Assembly (NCBI GenBank): GCA_012840135.1
Contig: DUMA01000004.1
Span: 90,806 to 154,805 of the forward strand
Source: Thermoanaerobacterales bacterium
GTDB taxonomy: Bacteria > Bacillota > Thermosediminibacteria > Thermosediminibacterales > Tepidanaerobacteraceae
Direction: 5' to 3'
DNA: 64,000 nucleotides
Shown: positions 8,719 to 17,869 of the stretch, piece by piece
How the letters are laid out: each line of letters begins with the position of its first letter
Position numbering within the stretch: position 1 is the first letter of the stretch
The notes under the pieces: model-generated
Database searches by the model: none
Told to the model about the DNA's origin: nothing
The model's input: only the letters and a program-made list of their open reading frames with translations
Program-made: the position numbers and the translations under genes

Positions 8719-9912
8719 CTAAGCCGTGGTGAAGGCATTTTTTATTTCTTTCAGAAGTTCGGGCCGTGACAGCACATCTATGGCCGTGCCAACCATGCCT
8801 TTGACGGCCTTGTGAAGTCTTGATTTTGCTTCAGGGCCGTTGGCATGTTTTACAAATTCTCTTTCGTGCACCTCTACTTTTGGCCCTATGTCTATATAGC
8901 CGTATACAGTAGGCACCACATGACTCACATTGCCTATATCCGAGGAACCGGGGAACTCATCCGTTTCTTTAAAATTATCAAAGCCTGCAGCCCTGAGGTT
9001 ATCTTCACCTATGCGGCGCAGGACCGGATTTATTACAAGGTCATCCAGAGGATTTTCAAAGCGGTTCACGGCAAGTTTCGCTCCTGTCATAAAGGCCGCT
9101 CCCCGGGCGCAGTTTATGATTCTTTCGCTCACTTTGTTCAGATAACTGCGGCGGCTTGCCCTGACGTAAAACCTGCAAGCGCAATTTTCAGGTATGATAT
9201 TCGGAGCGTCTCCCCCTCTGGTTATTATTCCATGGATGCGAACATCGGAAGTCACATGCTGCCTCAGGGCGTTTATCCCCGCAAAAGTGAGATTTACCGC
9301 ATCCAGGGCATTTATCCCTTCGTGAGGGAATGATGCGGCATGGGCAGCCTTTCCGGTGAATTCAAACTCCAGGGCATCCATGGCCAGAGCCGAAGTATTC
9401 AACAGATTGCTGTTTTCCAGATGTAGCTGAAAAGCCGCATCTATCGTATCAAAGGCCCCTTTTTCCACCATATTTACCTTGCATCCCAGGGTTTCTTCGG
9501 CAGGGGTGCCGAAGACCACTATTTTGCCCGGGAGTTTTTCTATGATTCTTGAAAGCACTAGACCAGCTCCCACGGAGGTAGCGGATATCCAGTTGTGGCC
9601 GCAGGCATGGGCGGGGCTTCCGTCATCGCCCATGCCGGGGAGGGCATCGTATTCGGCAAGAAAAGCGAAGGCAGGCCTATCATGCGTGCCGATTTCAGCC
9701 CTGAAGGCCGTAGGTATATTGAGGTAAGGAAAAACTACGTCAAATCCATATCTTGAGAGAAGACCTGCCAGAAATTTTGATGATTCGAATTCTTCTCCGC
9801 CCAGCTCCGGGTGATTAAATATGAAATCGCTTATCCCTTCTATTTCACCTACCATTTCATCTTCTATTTTAAAGGCCTCTTGTTTTAGTTTTTCGATGTC
9901 CGGAACATCCAC
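8719..9912 (-). CDS. M20 family metallo-amidohydrolase
   Basis: A 397-residue cytoplasmic hydrolase. The start is GTG at 9912 with AGGGAGG 7 nt upstream. The metal-site motifs of M20 peptidases and aminobenzoyl-glutamate-type amidohydrolases are visible: EYDALPGMGD, HACGHN, GTPAEETLGCK, the lid-domain AAHAASFPHEG and a C-terminal SSDIGNVSHVVPT. The enzyme removes an acyl or aminoacyl group by Zn- or Mn-dependent hydrolysis; the substrate is unknown. It is transcribed with the YfcC-type carrier upstream and lies near a PucR regulator and kamA, which suggests import and cleavage of an N-acyl amino acid or dipeptide. That role is inference. Confidence 0.9.
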   Translation of the reverse strand: MDVPDIEKLKQEAFKIEDEMVGEIEGISDFIFNHPELGGEEFESSKFLAGLLSRYGFDVVFPYLNIPTAFRAEIGTHDRPAFAFLAEYDALPGMGDDGSPAHACGHNWISATSVGAGLVLSRIIEKLPGKIVVFGTPAEETLGCKVNMVEKGAFDTIDAAFQLHLENSNLLNTSALAMDALEFEFTGKAAHAASFPHEGINALDAVNLTFAGINALRQHVTSDVRIHGIITRGGDAPNIIPENCACRFYVRASRRSYLNKVSERIINCARGAAFMTGAKLAVNRFENPLDDLVINPVLRRIGEDNLRAAGFDNFKETDEFPGSSDIGNVSHVVPTVYGYIDIGPKVEVHEREFVKHANGPEAKSRLHKAVKGMVGTAIDVLSRPELLKEIKNAFTTA

Positions 9913-10003
9913 GATATTGCCTCCCTGTAATCAGTATTTAATACGAAACATAGATTTTATTATTGGTAAAAATAAGTGTCTGGTCCTAAAAATTTTTAAA
10001 AGA

Positions 10004-11404
10004 TTATGGTCCGTAATTTATCATTTGAGCAACAATCACCAGTATTGCTCCCGTTACAGTCCATATGATGGTTATGGGAAGAGCCCATCTAAACCATTCT
10101 ACAAACTTTATTTTTGCTGCTCCAAGGATGGAATAAACTTCAGGACTGGTAGGCTCCCACATATTGAGGATGCCGTCACCAAGCTGGTAGGCCAGCACCA
10201 TGGTCTGCCTTGAAACGCCTACCAGGTCGCAGAGAGGGGTGAGGATGGGGATAAGTATGGCCGCTTTGGCTGTTCCCGAGGAAATGAGGAATTCCAGCAG
10301 ATAAATAATTATGTACATAAGTATCGCAGCTCCGATTCCACCGAAGATGCCCACAGTATTTGACATCCCGTAAAGAATAGTGTCCGTTACGTTACCTTTA
10401 TTCAGAACTACCATGATCGCCCTGGCAAAACCTATGACCATGCATGGACCTATTATCTCCGATGCTGCCTTTTCTGTTTCCTCCGCCATGGTATTTAAAG
10501 ATATACCTCCAACAAATCCTGACAAAATGCCCATGAGCAAGAATAGTGCCGAGATTTCCGCCATATACCATTCGTATTTTAAGACGCCATAGATGAGGCC
10601 TATCATCGCAGCAAGAATTATTATAAGTACTATAGCATGTCTTACGTTCATTTTGGTTTCGGGGCTTTCGGAATCCGATTTGCTTTTCCAGTAATCCGTG
10701 GCTTCTTTTGAAATGGACAGATCGGGATTCTCCCTAACTTTTCTAGCGTATCTTAGAGTGAACCATACACCCTCTGCCACAAGGATTATACATGTTATCA
10801 CCCTGAATCCGGTGCCGGAATATAAGGGAAGTTTTGCAAGGCTTTGGGACAATCCTACTGTAAAAGGATTGAAAAAAGCTCCGGCGAATCCGGCATTTAT
10901 GCCGATGAAAAGGACTGCGGCTCCCGTCATGGCGTCAAATCCCATTTTGACACAGAGGGGAACCAGCATGAAGACAAATGGATAAGCTTCTTCGTACATG
11001 CCGAAGGTAGCACCGCATAGAGCAAAAAGCAACATCAGGCCAGTTAGCGCGATATATTCGCCGCCCTGGATGTGCTGAACCACGGAGGTAATGCCCGCAT
11101 CCAGTGCACCGGTCTTTCGGACAATGGCGAAGGCACCTGAAACCAGCAAGATAAATGATATTACGTCCGCAGCTTCTACGATACCATCGTAAAAGGACAT
11201 GAGGAAACTGAAGAGTCCTACGGGGGATGATTCCGCCGCTTTGTAAGTGCCGGGGACCACTACCTCCCTTCCTTCTTCATTTTCAACACGTTCAAAAGTT
11301 CCTGCCGGCAGCACCCATGTAGCTGCGGCTGCAAGGATGACAAGCACGGCCAGGATGACAAAAACATGAGGGATATTAAGCTTAAGCCCGACCTTTTCCT
11401 CCAT
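10004..11404 (-). CDS. YfcC family (DcuC-like) membrane carrier
   Basis: A 466-residue polytopic membrane protein with about 12 hydrophobic segments. The ATG at 11404 is preferred over one at 11413 that abuts the ribosome site (AAAGGA). Family features seen are the N-terminal P-H-x-F-x-I-L segment followed by WVLPAGTFER, and the C-terminal LAYQLGDGILNMWEPTSPE, typical of the YfcC/C4-dicarboxylate anaerobic carrier superfamily (PF03606). Members carry amino acids, dipeptides or dicarboxylates by ion coupling. It is 91 nt upstream of the M20 gene in the same direction and probably feeds it. Confidence 0.88.
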   Translation of the reverse strand: MEEKVGLKLNIPHVFVILAVLVILAAAATWVLPAGTFERVENEEGREVVVPGTYKAAESSPVGLFSFLMSFYDGIVEAADVISFILLVSGAFAIVRKTGALDAGITSVVQHIQGGEYIALTGLMLLFALCGATFGMYEEAYPFVFMLVPLCVKMGFDAMTGAAVLFIGINAGFAGAFFNPFTVGLSQSLAKLPLYSGTGFRVITCIILVAEGVWFTLRYARKVRENPDLSISKEATDYWKSKSDSESPETKMNVRHAIVLIIILAAMIGLIYGVLKYEWYMAEISALFLLMGILSGFVGGISLNTMAEETEKAASEIIGPCMVIGFARAIMVVLNKGNVTDTILYGMSNTVGIFGGIGAAILMYIIIYLLEFLISSGTAKAAILIPILTPLCDLVGVSRQTMVLAYQLGDGILNMWEPTSPEVYSILGAAKIKFVEWFRWALPITIIWTVTGAILVIVAQMINYGP

Positions 11405-11460
11405 AAGAACCATCCTTTCATTTTATTAATTGACGGGAACCGAAGTTCCATCGTCAAAAT

Positions 11461-12618
11461 TTATTGCAAAAGTTTTTTTATGAGCATGGCCAGGTATAAT
11501 TCCATCCTATCTTTCCCGTTTTCCGCGTCAAAGCCTGTAATCTCTTTTATATTGGCAAGCCTGTAGCGAATCGTATGCCGATGTGCATAAAGGATCTGCG
11601 CAGTACGGGTAATATTGCCGTTTTCAAGGTAAATCTCGAGAGTTTTCAGAAGTTCGGCTGAATGCTTTCTATCATATGCACAAAGTCCTCCCAGTATTTC
11701 ATCAAAATACGATCTTAGCACCTTTTCCGGTATTTCCAGCAGCAGCTTGAATATGCCCAGATCCTGATATGTCATAAAGTTTTTATCGGGAGAAAAACCT
11801 CTTTTAAAGAATTCCACCACTTTTTGGGCCTGCATCAGGCTAATTTTTGCTTCTGATATCTTACCTACCGCTTCGCCAATACCGAAATAAAATCTGGTGT
11901 TTTCCATATATCTTTTTAGATTGCTGGTAAGTTGCGAAAAGATGCGGGATGTCTGATTATGACCTGGAGAAAGGAAAATCAGCAATTCGTTTTGCACAAC
12001 GGATACAATATAGTTTATATTTTGTTGATTTAAGTAAAATTCCAGATTTCCTCGGACTCTTCCGGGGTTTATTTTGTTATTCTCTACATGCAAGATGCTT
12101 ACTACAAAAGGGTGATTCCAGTCAAAGCCCAATTCGTAGTACTTATGTTTTACTATCTCCTGGCAGGGGGGAGAATCTGACAGAATTTGTTTCACCAGTT
12201 CATCGGCCATTCTTGCCCTGGTCTTCTGTTTCTCTTCTTCTTCAAAAAGCTTTTTTGACAGTGTTCTGGTGATCTCACTGAAAGAAACGGATGGTGGAAG
12301 ACAGAGAAGGGGCAACCCCTTTTCGTTACAAATTTCAATAAATATATCGGGGATCTCATCTACATAAAAACCCACCTGCAGCGCCAGCGCTGCAATTCTC
12401 TTGCTGGATAAATGATTTACCAGATAATGTATGTTTTTAATATTATGAAAATCAAAGCCGTAGGCTGTTGTGATTAAAAATTCACCTTCGTGGAGCCTGC
12501 TGAGTTCATCCAGAATCTCCAGGATATTCAGCCATTTTATCTGATTTGTAAGATTCTGATTACCGGCAAGAATTTTTACTTCTTTAAACTCTGGAAGGTT
12601 TAGCACTTCAGACACCAT
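11461..12618 (-). CDS. PucR family transcriptional regulator
   Basis: A 385-residue regulator. The start is ATG at 12618 or TTG at 12621, both behind AAGGTGAT. The N-terminal PucR sensor domain (VSEVLNLPEFKEVKILAG, then WLNILEILDELSRLHEGEFLITTAYG) covers about residues 1-125, a GGDEF-like middle region follows, and the C-terminus has the PucR helix-turn-helix: YLENGNITRTAQILYAHRHT and IRYRLANIKEITGFD. PucR proteins control purine or amino-acid catabolism genes next to them. Here the neighbours are the carrier and M20 genes (same strand) and divergent kamA, so it most likely controls this island in response to a substrate or intermediate. Confidence 0.92.
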   Translation of the reverse strand: MVSEVLNLPEFKEVKILAGNQNLTNQIKWLNILEILDELSRLHEGEFLITTAYGFDFHNIKNIHYLVNHLSSKRIAALALQVGFYVDEIPDIFIEICNEKGLPLLCLPPSVSFSEITRTLSKKLFEEEEKQKTRARMADELVKQILSDSPPCQEIVKHKYYELGFDWNHPFVVSILHVENNKINPGRVRGNLEFYLNQQNINYIVSVVQNELLIFLSPGHNQTSRIFSQLTSNLKRYMENTRFYFGIGEAVGKISEAKISLMQAQKVVEFFKRGFSPDKNFMTYQDLGIFKLLLEIPEKVLRSYFDEILGGLCAYDRKHSAELLKTLEIYLENGNITRTAQILYAHRHTIRYRLANIKEITGFDAENGKDRMELYLAMLIKKLLQ

Positions 12619-12685
12619 CAATGAGCATCACCTTCTTTTGTTAAGAATATATTCCACGTTCATCCATTTTATCCTGTTATAAATA

Positions 12686-12702
12686 TTATACAACATGTAT
12701 AA
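12686..12702. promoter_or_regulatory. Inverted repeat in the pucR-kamA intergenic region
   Basis: TTATAC (12686-12691) and GTATAA (12697-12702) flank a 5-nt spacer, in the 251-nt region between divergent pucR and kamA. It is a possible regulator site. The rest of that region is A/T-rich with no clear riboswitch; a lysine riboswitch fold was looked for and not seen. Confidence 0.3.
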
Positions 12703-12869
12703 AAAAATCAAAAAAAATTGTATTCAGGGATAATTTATTTTATTTTTCCACTGCAGGAGTTTAATCATCCGTTTCGTATATAAACTCTGGCCAAAATCTG
12801 GATAATAGTCTAATGATTACCGTTTTTCGTTTATATAGAATGAAAGAAAAGGTCGTGGGAGGCGGTTTC

Positions 12870-14108
12870 ATGAGGAATTATCGTGAAATACCCTTATGGA
12901 AGGATGTTTCTGAAAAAGAGTGGAAAGATTGGAGATGGCAATTGGCTCACAGGATTACCGAACTTGAGGAATTGAAAAAGGTCATAGACCTGACGGAGGA
13001 GGAACAGGAAGGGATTAAAGAATGTCTTAAAACCCTCAGGATGGCCATTACACCGTATTATGCCACATTGATTGATCCCGAGAATACGGCTGACCCCGTA
13101 AGAAGACAGGCTGTACCAACTTCTCTGGAGCTTAAAAAATCCGAAAGCGATATAATCGACCCTCTCCATGAAGATATTGATTCTCCTGTGCCTGGAATTA
13201 CCCACCGCTATCCCGATAGAGTTCTTTTTCTGGTGACGGACCAGTGCTCCATGTATTGCCGCCACTGTACCCGGCGGCGCTGGGCGGGCCAGACGGACCG
13301 CACCATGCCGAAAGAAAAGTTGGACGGAGCAATCGACTATGTAAGAAGCAATCCTAAAGTAAGAGATGTGCTTATTTCAGGCGGCGACGGCCTTCTTGTC
13401 TCTGATGAAATGCTGGAATATATCATAAAAAGTTTGAGAATGATTCCCCATGTGGAAATCATCCGTATTGGCACCAGAACACCTGTAGTTTTGCCTTATA
13501 GAATAACGCTCGAACTTGTCAAAATGCTTAAAAAATATCACCCCCTATGGATTAACACCCACTTCAACCATCCCAAAGAAATTACCGAAGAGTCAAAGAA
13601 AGCCTGTGAGATGCTGGCCGATGCCGGGATACCTCTGGGAAACCAGTCGGTATTGTTAAAAGGGATAAATGACTGTCCATTTATAATGAAAAAATTGGTC
13701 CAGGAACTGGTGAAAATCAGAGTAAGACCTTATTACATCTATCAGTGCGACCTTTCGGTAGGGATAGAACACTTCAGGACATCAATAGGCAAGGGAATAG
13801 AAATAATAGAACATTTGAGAGGCCATACTTCAGGATTTGCAGTGCCCACCTTTGTGGTGGATGCCCCCGGCGGGGGAGGGAAGATCCCCATCATGCCGCA
13901 ATACCTCATATCCTATTCCGACAGAAAGGTTATCATGAGAAACTACGAAGGCATTATATGTGCTTATACAGAGCCGGAAGATAACCGGAGCCGCTGTCAA
14001 AACTGCGGTATCTGCGGCAAAAAAGACCCCCAAGGAAAACCGAAATACGACGTCGGCCTTGCATCCCTTTACAGCGGTGAGCGTTTGAGCCTGGAACCGG
14101 CTGATTGA
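12870..14108 (+). CDS. kamA: Lysine 2,3-aminomutase (radical SAM, PLP)
   Basis: A 412-residue enzyme that moves the alpha-amino group of L-lysine to carbon 3, giving beta-lysine. The start is ATG at 12870, with GGAGG 7 nt upstream; the frame opens earlier (12813) without a ribosome site. The radical-SAM cluster is Cys126-x3-Cys130-x2-Cys133. The PLP lysine is in APGGGGK. The two Asp residues that hold the lysine side chain in the Clostridium subterminale enzyme are kept (in QCDLSVG and VVDAPGG), which argues against glutamate 2,3-aminomutase. A C-terminal Cys group (RCQNCGICG) follows. Neither kamDE nor a beta-lysine acetyltransferase gene is beside it. Confidence 0.95.
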   Translation: MRNYREIPLWKDVSEKEWKDWRWQLAHRITELEELKKVIDLTEEEQEGIKECLKTLRMAITPYYATLIDPENTADPVRRQAVPTSLELKKSESDIIDPLHEDIDSPVPGITHRYPDRVLFLVTDQCSMYCRHCTRRRWAGQTDRTMPKEKLDGAIDYVRSNPKVRDVLISGGDGLLVSDEMLEYIIKSLRMIPHVEIIRIGTRTPVVLPYRITLELVKMLKKYHPLWINTHFNHPKEITEESKKACEMLADAGIPLGNQSVLLKGINDCPFIMKKLVQELVKIRVRPYYIYQCDLSVGIEHFRTSIGKGIEIIEHLRGHTSGFAVPTFVVDAPGGGGKIPIMPQYLISYSDRKVIMRNYEGIICAYTEPEDNRSRCQNCGICGKKDPQGKPKYDVGLASLYSGERLSLEPAD

Positions 14109-14117
14109 CAGGTTAAT

Positions 14118-14147
14118 GGGGCCGGGACCTCATTGAAGCCCGACCCC
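14118..14147. terminator. Terminator after kamA
   Basis: GGGGCCGGG pairs with CCCGACCCC across a 12-nt loop, with one mismatch, and is followed by an A/T-rich tract on the plus strand. It sits between kamA and the convergent pseudogene and may serve both. Confidence 0.65.
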
Positions 14148-14153
14148 CAAAGA

Positions 14154-14565
14154 TTATTTTATTATCTCCGCGGCTTTATCCAGCAGGCTCTGAGGTGATA
14201 TCCAAGGCTTTTGCAGACTTCAAATTGATAATGATATCTTTTTGGCTCTGGGACTCCGCCGGCATTTCCTGCGGTTTTGCCTTGCCCGACAATATTTTTA
14301 AAGCCATCTCGGCGGTTTGCCGGCCCAATTTATAATAATCAAGGCCTATGGTGGCCGCCGTTCCCCGATACACACTGTCTTTTTCCGTAGACACCAGCAG
14401 GATTTTATTTTTTTGAGCCACCTGAATTACGGCTTCCAGTGCGGTGACAACTACGTTGTCAGAGGGAATATATATGGCATCAACCTTACCCACAAGGTAT
14501 TTGACGGCCTGGTCCACCTCGCTGGTATTGGTGGCCACTGCTTCAACGATATTCAAGATCGCAAT
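14154..14565 (-). pseudogene. Decayed ABC substrate-binding protein gene (TrpX/DUF534 type), 5' missing and frameshifted
   Basis: The minus-strand frame gives the C-terminal third of an ABC_sub_bind (PF04392) protein: NIVEAVATNTSEVDQAV, then VDAIYIPSDNVVVTALEAV and ATIGLDYYKLGRQTAEMA. There is no N-terminus, signal peptide or plausible start; homology stops near 14565. At the 3' end the frame closes early (LDITSEPAG, stop at 14176), whereas the next frame reads SPQSLLDKAAEIIK to a stop at 14154, the expected family ending. So one indel near 14200 broke the end too. Its permease and ATPase partners are absent, which supports a dead remnant. Confidence 0.8.
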
Positions 14566-15047
14566 TTTTTGGTTCTTGAATTTGTCCAGAGTAAATGTAA
14601 TTAGTTTATTTTATTTCCAAATTCATCGGGTGCTAGTTTTTCAGCGGGGCTGAAGCCTGCCGCACTACATCCCCCAGCCTAAGTCAGGCATGACCCGGCT
14701 CGCTAGAGCTTAAGATAAGAGCTATCTAAAGCCCGGACTTCGCCTTAGGGCTGGGGGGCGTCGGAAATACGTGGGACGTTATCTGTGTAGCCGCTCATAC
14801 TTTCTGACCGTATTTCACTCAAATTGAACGTCTGAAAATTTGACTCACTTTATTTGACCATGCACATGAACCTTGAAAATACCCCTCAGAGGGGGAGGTT
14901 TAACGGATATGAAGGGAGAAAATGTAAGGGGTGATTGAATTTTGTAAAATAGCGATCTGTTTGAAATGCTTTGTGACAAGTATTTTGTATTTTATTGAAG
15001 TTAAGGAAATACTAATCCTGAAAATAAAATTTCAGGAGGGATATGTC
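14566..15047 (-). other. Gene-free stretch with nested palindromes, probable mobile-element or structured-RNA remnant
   Basis: No credible coding frame. Between about 14635 and 14760 three stems stack up when read on the minus strand. The outer stem pairs CCCCCAGCC-CTAAG with CTTAG-GCTGGGGG. Inside it is GCTTTAGATA against TATCTTAAGC. Just outside is a double stem, GCGG-CA-GGCT against AGCC-CCGC. The element abuts the point where the neighbouring binding-protein gene is cut off. Such a string of hairpins is reminiscent of an IS200/IS605-type right end with its omega RNA, but no tnpA or tnpB frame remains, so the class is only a guess. From 14760 to 15047 the sequence is unremarkable apart from CCCCTC/GAGGGG near 14884-14896. 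Confidence 0.4.
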
Positions 15048-15251
15048 ATGGCCAAAATAAGAATGCTGAGGGGAAGGGAGAAAAACAAGCTCATTCCTCA
15101 AATGCAGAAGATGAGATTCAAAGGTAACCTGGTGGATGATGAGCGTCCAGAAAACTACGAGTTATCCGAAGAATTTGCCAGAAAAAATCCTCTTAAAACA
15201 CCCCCCAACAACCTGACAGGTAAGAGAAAAGATACCGGGGAAAAAGATTGA
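15048..15251 (+). CDS. Small basic hypothetical protein
   Basis: A 67-residue protein. The ATG at 15048 has CAGGAGGG 7 nt upstream; the frame runs open to 14931 but without a ribosome site. The N-terminal half is strongly basic (MAKIRMLRGREKNK), the C-terminal half is Pro, Asn and Lys rich (NPLKTPPNNLTGKRKDTGEKD). No signal peptide, membrane segment or Cys. I do not recognise a family. The good ribosome site and the following gene 21 nt downstream support a real two-gene unit. Confidence 0.55.
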   Translation: MAKIRMLRGREKNKLIPQMQKMRFKGNLVDDERPENYELSEEFARKNPLKTPPNNLTGKRKDTGEKD

Positions 15252-15272
15252 AAAATAAAAGGCGGGGATAAT

Positions 15273-15566
15273 ATGCTCAATTCCATTCGGGAGACCCGTA
15301 GCGTAAAAGGGGGGCTCCACAGTATTATACTGGAAATACCTGAAGAAACATATGAGACATTTTATGAAAATATCAGTGAAGACAATGCGATGGATATTCT
15401 AAAGCAGTATCTTAACTACCGTCAGGACGACGGTGTGCCGCAAGATGTAAAAATACAGCACAACAGAAATGCACATACCATAAATATATATGCAAACCTT
15501 CACTATCTGGGCAATGAAAAAAGTTCGCCGAAGTTCTACGGCGACGATGTCATTGACGGCAGATAA
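15273..15566 (+). CDS. Hypothetical protein, 97 residues
   Basis: The ATG at 15273 follows GGCGGGGA. The product is acidic and soluble, with no signal or membrane segment; it begins MLNSIRETRSVKGGLHS and has a helical middle (AMDILKQYLNYR). It is not recognised. It follows the 67-residue gene by 21 nt and ends just before a strong terminator, so the two are probably co-transcribed. Confidence 0.6.
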   Translation: MLNSIRETRSVKGGLHSIILEIPEETYETFYENISEDNAMDILKQYLNYRQDDGVPQDVKIQHNRNAHTINIYANLHYLGNEKSSPKFYGDDVIDGR

Positions 15567-15577
15567 ACAATAATTTT

Positions 15578-15622
15578 ACGGCGCGGGGTTTTTGCTTTTC
15601 GCAAAGAACCACGCGCCGTTTT
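15578..15622 (+). terminator. Strong terminator after the small-gene pair
   Basis: ACGGCGCGGGGTT pairs with AACCACGCGCCGT over a loop that itself can fold (TTTTGC/GCAAAG), followed by TTTTG. It also lies beyond the end of the convergent gene at 15641. Confidence 0.8.
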
Positions 15623-15640
15623 GATACAGATGATATTTTA

Positions 15641-16501
15641 CTATCTTGCTTCCGGAATCTCAATGATGTTGTCTATTTTATAGTTTCCGTATTGATTCTT
15701 TTCCTGAATGGGGACAAATTTGAAGACCCGGCTTTGTCCCCAACGGTCTTTCATGACAACTGCCACCCAGTCGCCGCGCTGGGATTCGAAAATATCTACA
15801 GCGGTAACCGTACCGTAAGGTATTACAGAAGCTATCCCGTCAATCCCCAATTTTTCTCTGTAGGATTTTGAAAGATATTTTGCAGCCAGTTCGTAGTTGC
15901 CTTTCATTCTGGCCGAAAGGAGCGCTTTTGCGGTGACTATCCTCTCATCATATCTTCCAGGATTTTCATAACCTCCGCCATTTCCTCCTCTTATATAAGT
16001 CCTGGCATAACCCACCCTCAAAAACCGTGAATAATCGGCAGACCATCGATAAGTGTAAGTTTCATAGTAATATCGACCGTCAAATCCGATATTTGTAATA
16101 TCAAAGGAATATTTATTGATTTTTACGGCATTGCCACTGCCGGAAAAAATTCGGTAGGCTTTCTTTCCCGAGAAAGTGTAAATGTCCAAATACTTTTCTC
16201 CTCTGGCGCTGGAGGATATTATACCCGCATCAAGCTTTCCGTCGCCGGTAAAATCCTTAACGGTCACATCGGAGCCGACTATGGAATCCGATTGCAGGCG
16301 GTTTTTCAGATAATCGGCGAGCATTGAACTCAGCTGCGTTGGTGTTATGGAACCCGCCTTTTTATTACTCTGCATTATGCTCGATATGACCTGGGATTTG
16401 ATATTGTCCTGCGCATCTTTCTGGGCTGCGGCTGCAAAACCTGAAGATACTGCACCTAAGACCATTATAAAGGTCAATACTAAACTTAACTTCTTTAACA
16501 T
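15641..16501 (-). CDS. Exported hypothetical protein, 286 residues
   Basis: The start is ATG at 16501, behind AAAGGGGG. A classic signal peptide (KKLSLVLTFIMVLGAVSSGFAAA) ends near residue 26. The middle contains VKDFTGDGKLDAGI, the form of an integrin-like or FG-GAP calcium loop, followed by Tyr-rich beta segments (YYYETYTYRW). The last 100 residues (TAKALLSARMKGNYELAAKYLS) resemble an NTF2-like/DUF4878 fold used in extracytoplasmic load-sensing proteins. No family is assigned with certainty. It is alone on the minus strand and convergent with the small-gene pair. Confidence 0.75.
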   Translation of the reverse strand: MLKKLSLVLTFIMVLGAVSSGFAAAAQKDAQDNIKSQVISSIMQSNKKAGSITPTQLSSMLADYLKNRLQSDSIVGSDVTVKDFTGDGKLDAGIISSSARGEKYLDIYTFSGKKAYRIFSGSGNAVKINKYSFDITNIGFDGRYYYETYTYRWSADYSRFLRVGYARTYIRGGNGGGYENPGRYDERIVTAKALLSARMKGNYELAAKYLSKSYREKLGIDGIASVIPYGTVTAVDIFESQRGDWVAVVMKDRWGQSRVFKFVPIQEKNQYGNYKIDNIIEIPEAR

Positions 16502-16660
16502 GTTTTAAGCCCCCTTTAAAGTTAGTAAATGCTCGTATAAATTATGTTAACACATATGGATAAGGCAGGCGACGGACACTTTCAGGAAACAAAGGCAGAA
16601 GTTAACGGAATTATTATTTTTTTCCTTAAATATTCTACAGTGAAGGAAACACCAGCGTCC

Positions 16661-16689
16661 TTGTTCGAAATTAGAGAAAGGATTATAAT
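16661..16689 (+). promoter_or_regulatory. Sigma-A-type promoter for birA
   Basis: TTGTTC (16661-16666), 17-bp spacer, TATAAT (16684-16689), 27 nt before the birA start codon. Both boxes and the spacer are close to consensus. Confidence 0.65.
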
Positions 16690-16715
16690 GATGATATAAA
16701 AAGGAGAGGATAATC

Positions 16716-17729
16716 ATGCCTGGACAAAAAAATATCGAAATAGTCCGCGAAAGGAAAAACCCTGACATGCTCCTCATGATGATGCTGGCTGCAAAGAGCG
16801 GTTATGTTTCTGGAGAGGAGTTGAGCCGCAAATTCGGTGTAAGCCGTTCGGCCATCTGGAAACAGATAAACCACCTGCGGGAATTGGGATATGAATTGGA
16901 ATCATCGACGCGCCTTGGATACCGCATTTTAAAATCTCCGGACCTGCTGTTCCCAGAGGAAATCTGGTCAAAAGCGGATCTTTCGTTTCTTGGCGACAGG
17001 ATCTATTATTATTCCACCATCGGTTCCACTAACAGCGAGGCAAAAAGAATAGCACAGGAAGGTGCTCCGCACGGCACTCTCATAATCGCCGAGGAACAGA
17101 CAAAAGGCAAAGGGCGCATGGGGAGGTCATGGACATCGCCCAGGGGAACGGGCATATGGATTTCCATTATAATGAAACCGCAAATGATGCCTTCAGAAGC
17201 TCCGAAACTTACCATACTGACTGCAGTTGCGGTAGCGGAGGCTATAAATGAAGAAACGAATATAAATGCAGTAATTAAATGGCCCAATGATATACTTATC
17301 CAGGGCAAAAAGGTTTGCGGCATACTCACCGAAATGAGTGCGGAGTTGGATATCGTGAATTATGTGGTGATAGGGGTGGGAATTAATGTAAATAACGATA
17401 CCTTCCCCGAAGAAGTAAAAGACAGGGCCATTTCCTTAAAAATTGCTAAAGGAAAAACCGTGGACCGTCTGAGGGTGCTGGCGTGTTTTTTGGAAAAGCT
17501 GGAAAAACATTACGCAATTGCCATGTCGCAGGGATTTGAAGCCGTATTTGACAGGTGGAGAAAGCTCTGCTGCAATCTGGGGAAGCCTGTAGAGATTGTA
17601 ACAAAAAATGGTTTTTTTTCCGGTGTAGCAATCGATATAGATGAACACGGAGCGCTGATAGTTAAGAAAGACGACGGGAATTTTGAGAAATTATTCAGCG
17701 GCGATGTATCGCTGAAGCAAATAGAATAA
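16716..17729 (+). CDS. birA: Bifunctional biotin-[acetyl-CoA-carboxylase] ligase / biotin operon repressor
   Basis: A 337-residue BirA. The ATG at 16716 follows AAGGAGAGG. An N-terminal winged helix (GEELSRKFGVSRSAIWKQINHLRELG, about residues 29-55) binds DNA. The catalytic domain has the biotin/ATP motif GKGRMGRSW, then KWPNDI, and GVGINVNN. The C-terminal SH3-like domain follows (VEIVTKNGFFSGVAIDID). It makes biotinyl-5'-AMP, transfers biotin to carboxylase carrier proteins, and can repress biotin genes. No biotin genes are in the window. Confidence 0.96.
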   Translation: MPGQKNIEIVRERKNPDMLLMMMLAAKSGYVSGEELSRKFGVSRSAIWKQINHLRELGYELESSTRLGYRILKSPDLLFPEEIWSKADLSFLGDRIYYYSTIGSTNSEAKRIAQEGAPHGTLIIAEEQTKGKGRMGRSWTSPRGTGIWISIIMKPQMMPSEAPKLTILTAVAVAEAINEETNINAVIKWPNDILIQGKKVCGILTEMSAELDIVNYVVIGVGINVNNDTFPEEVKDRAISLKIAKGKTVDRLRVLACFLEKLEKHYAIAMSQGFEAVFDRWRKLCCNLGKPVEIVTKNGFFSGVAIDIDEHGALIVKKDDGNFEKLFSGDVSLKQIE

Positions 17730-17869
17730 AACACCTCTCTTGGGTGAAAAATAAAAGGAGAAAACTGTTTATTCAGCGTTTACAATAAGAAGATGCAGCA
17801 TTGTTTTAAATGAAACGGTTATCAAGTATCTCGTGGAGCAAATGCTCCAGCAGTGAGGGAGGTGTTTTT

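Noticed and set aside
12622..12869. Lysine riboswitch before kamA
   Set aside because: The leader is A/T-rich and lacks the paired helices and conserved loops of the L box.
14931..15047. N-terminal extension of the 67-residue protein
   Set aside because: No ribosome site upstream of 14931, while ATG 15048 has AGGAGGG at the right distance.
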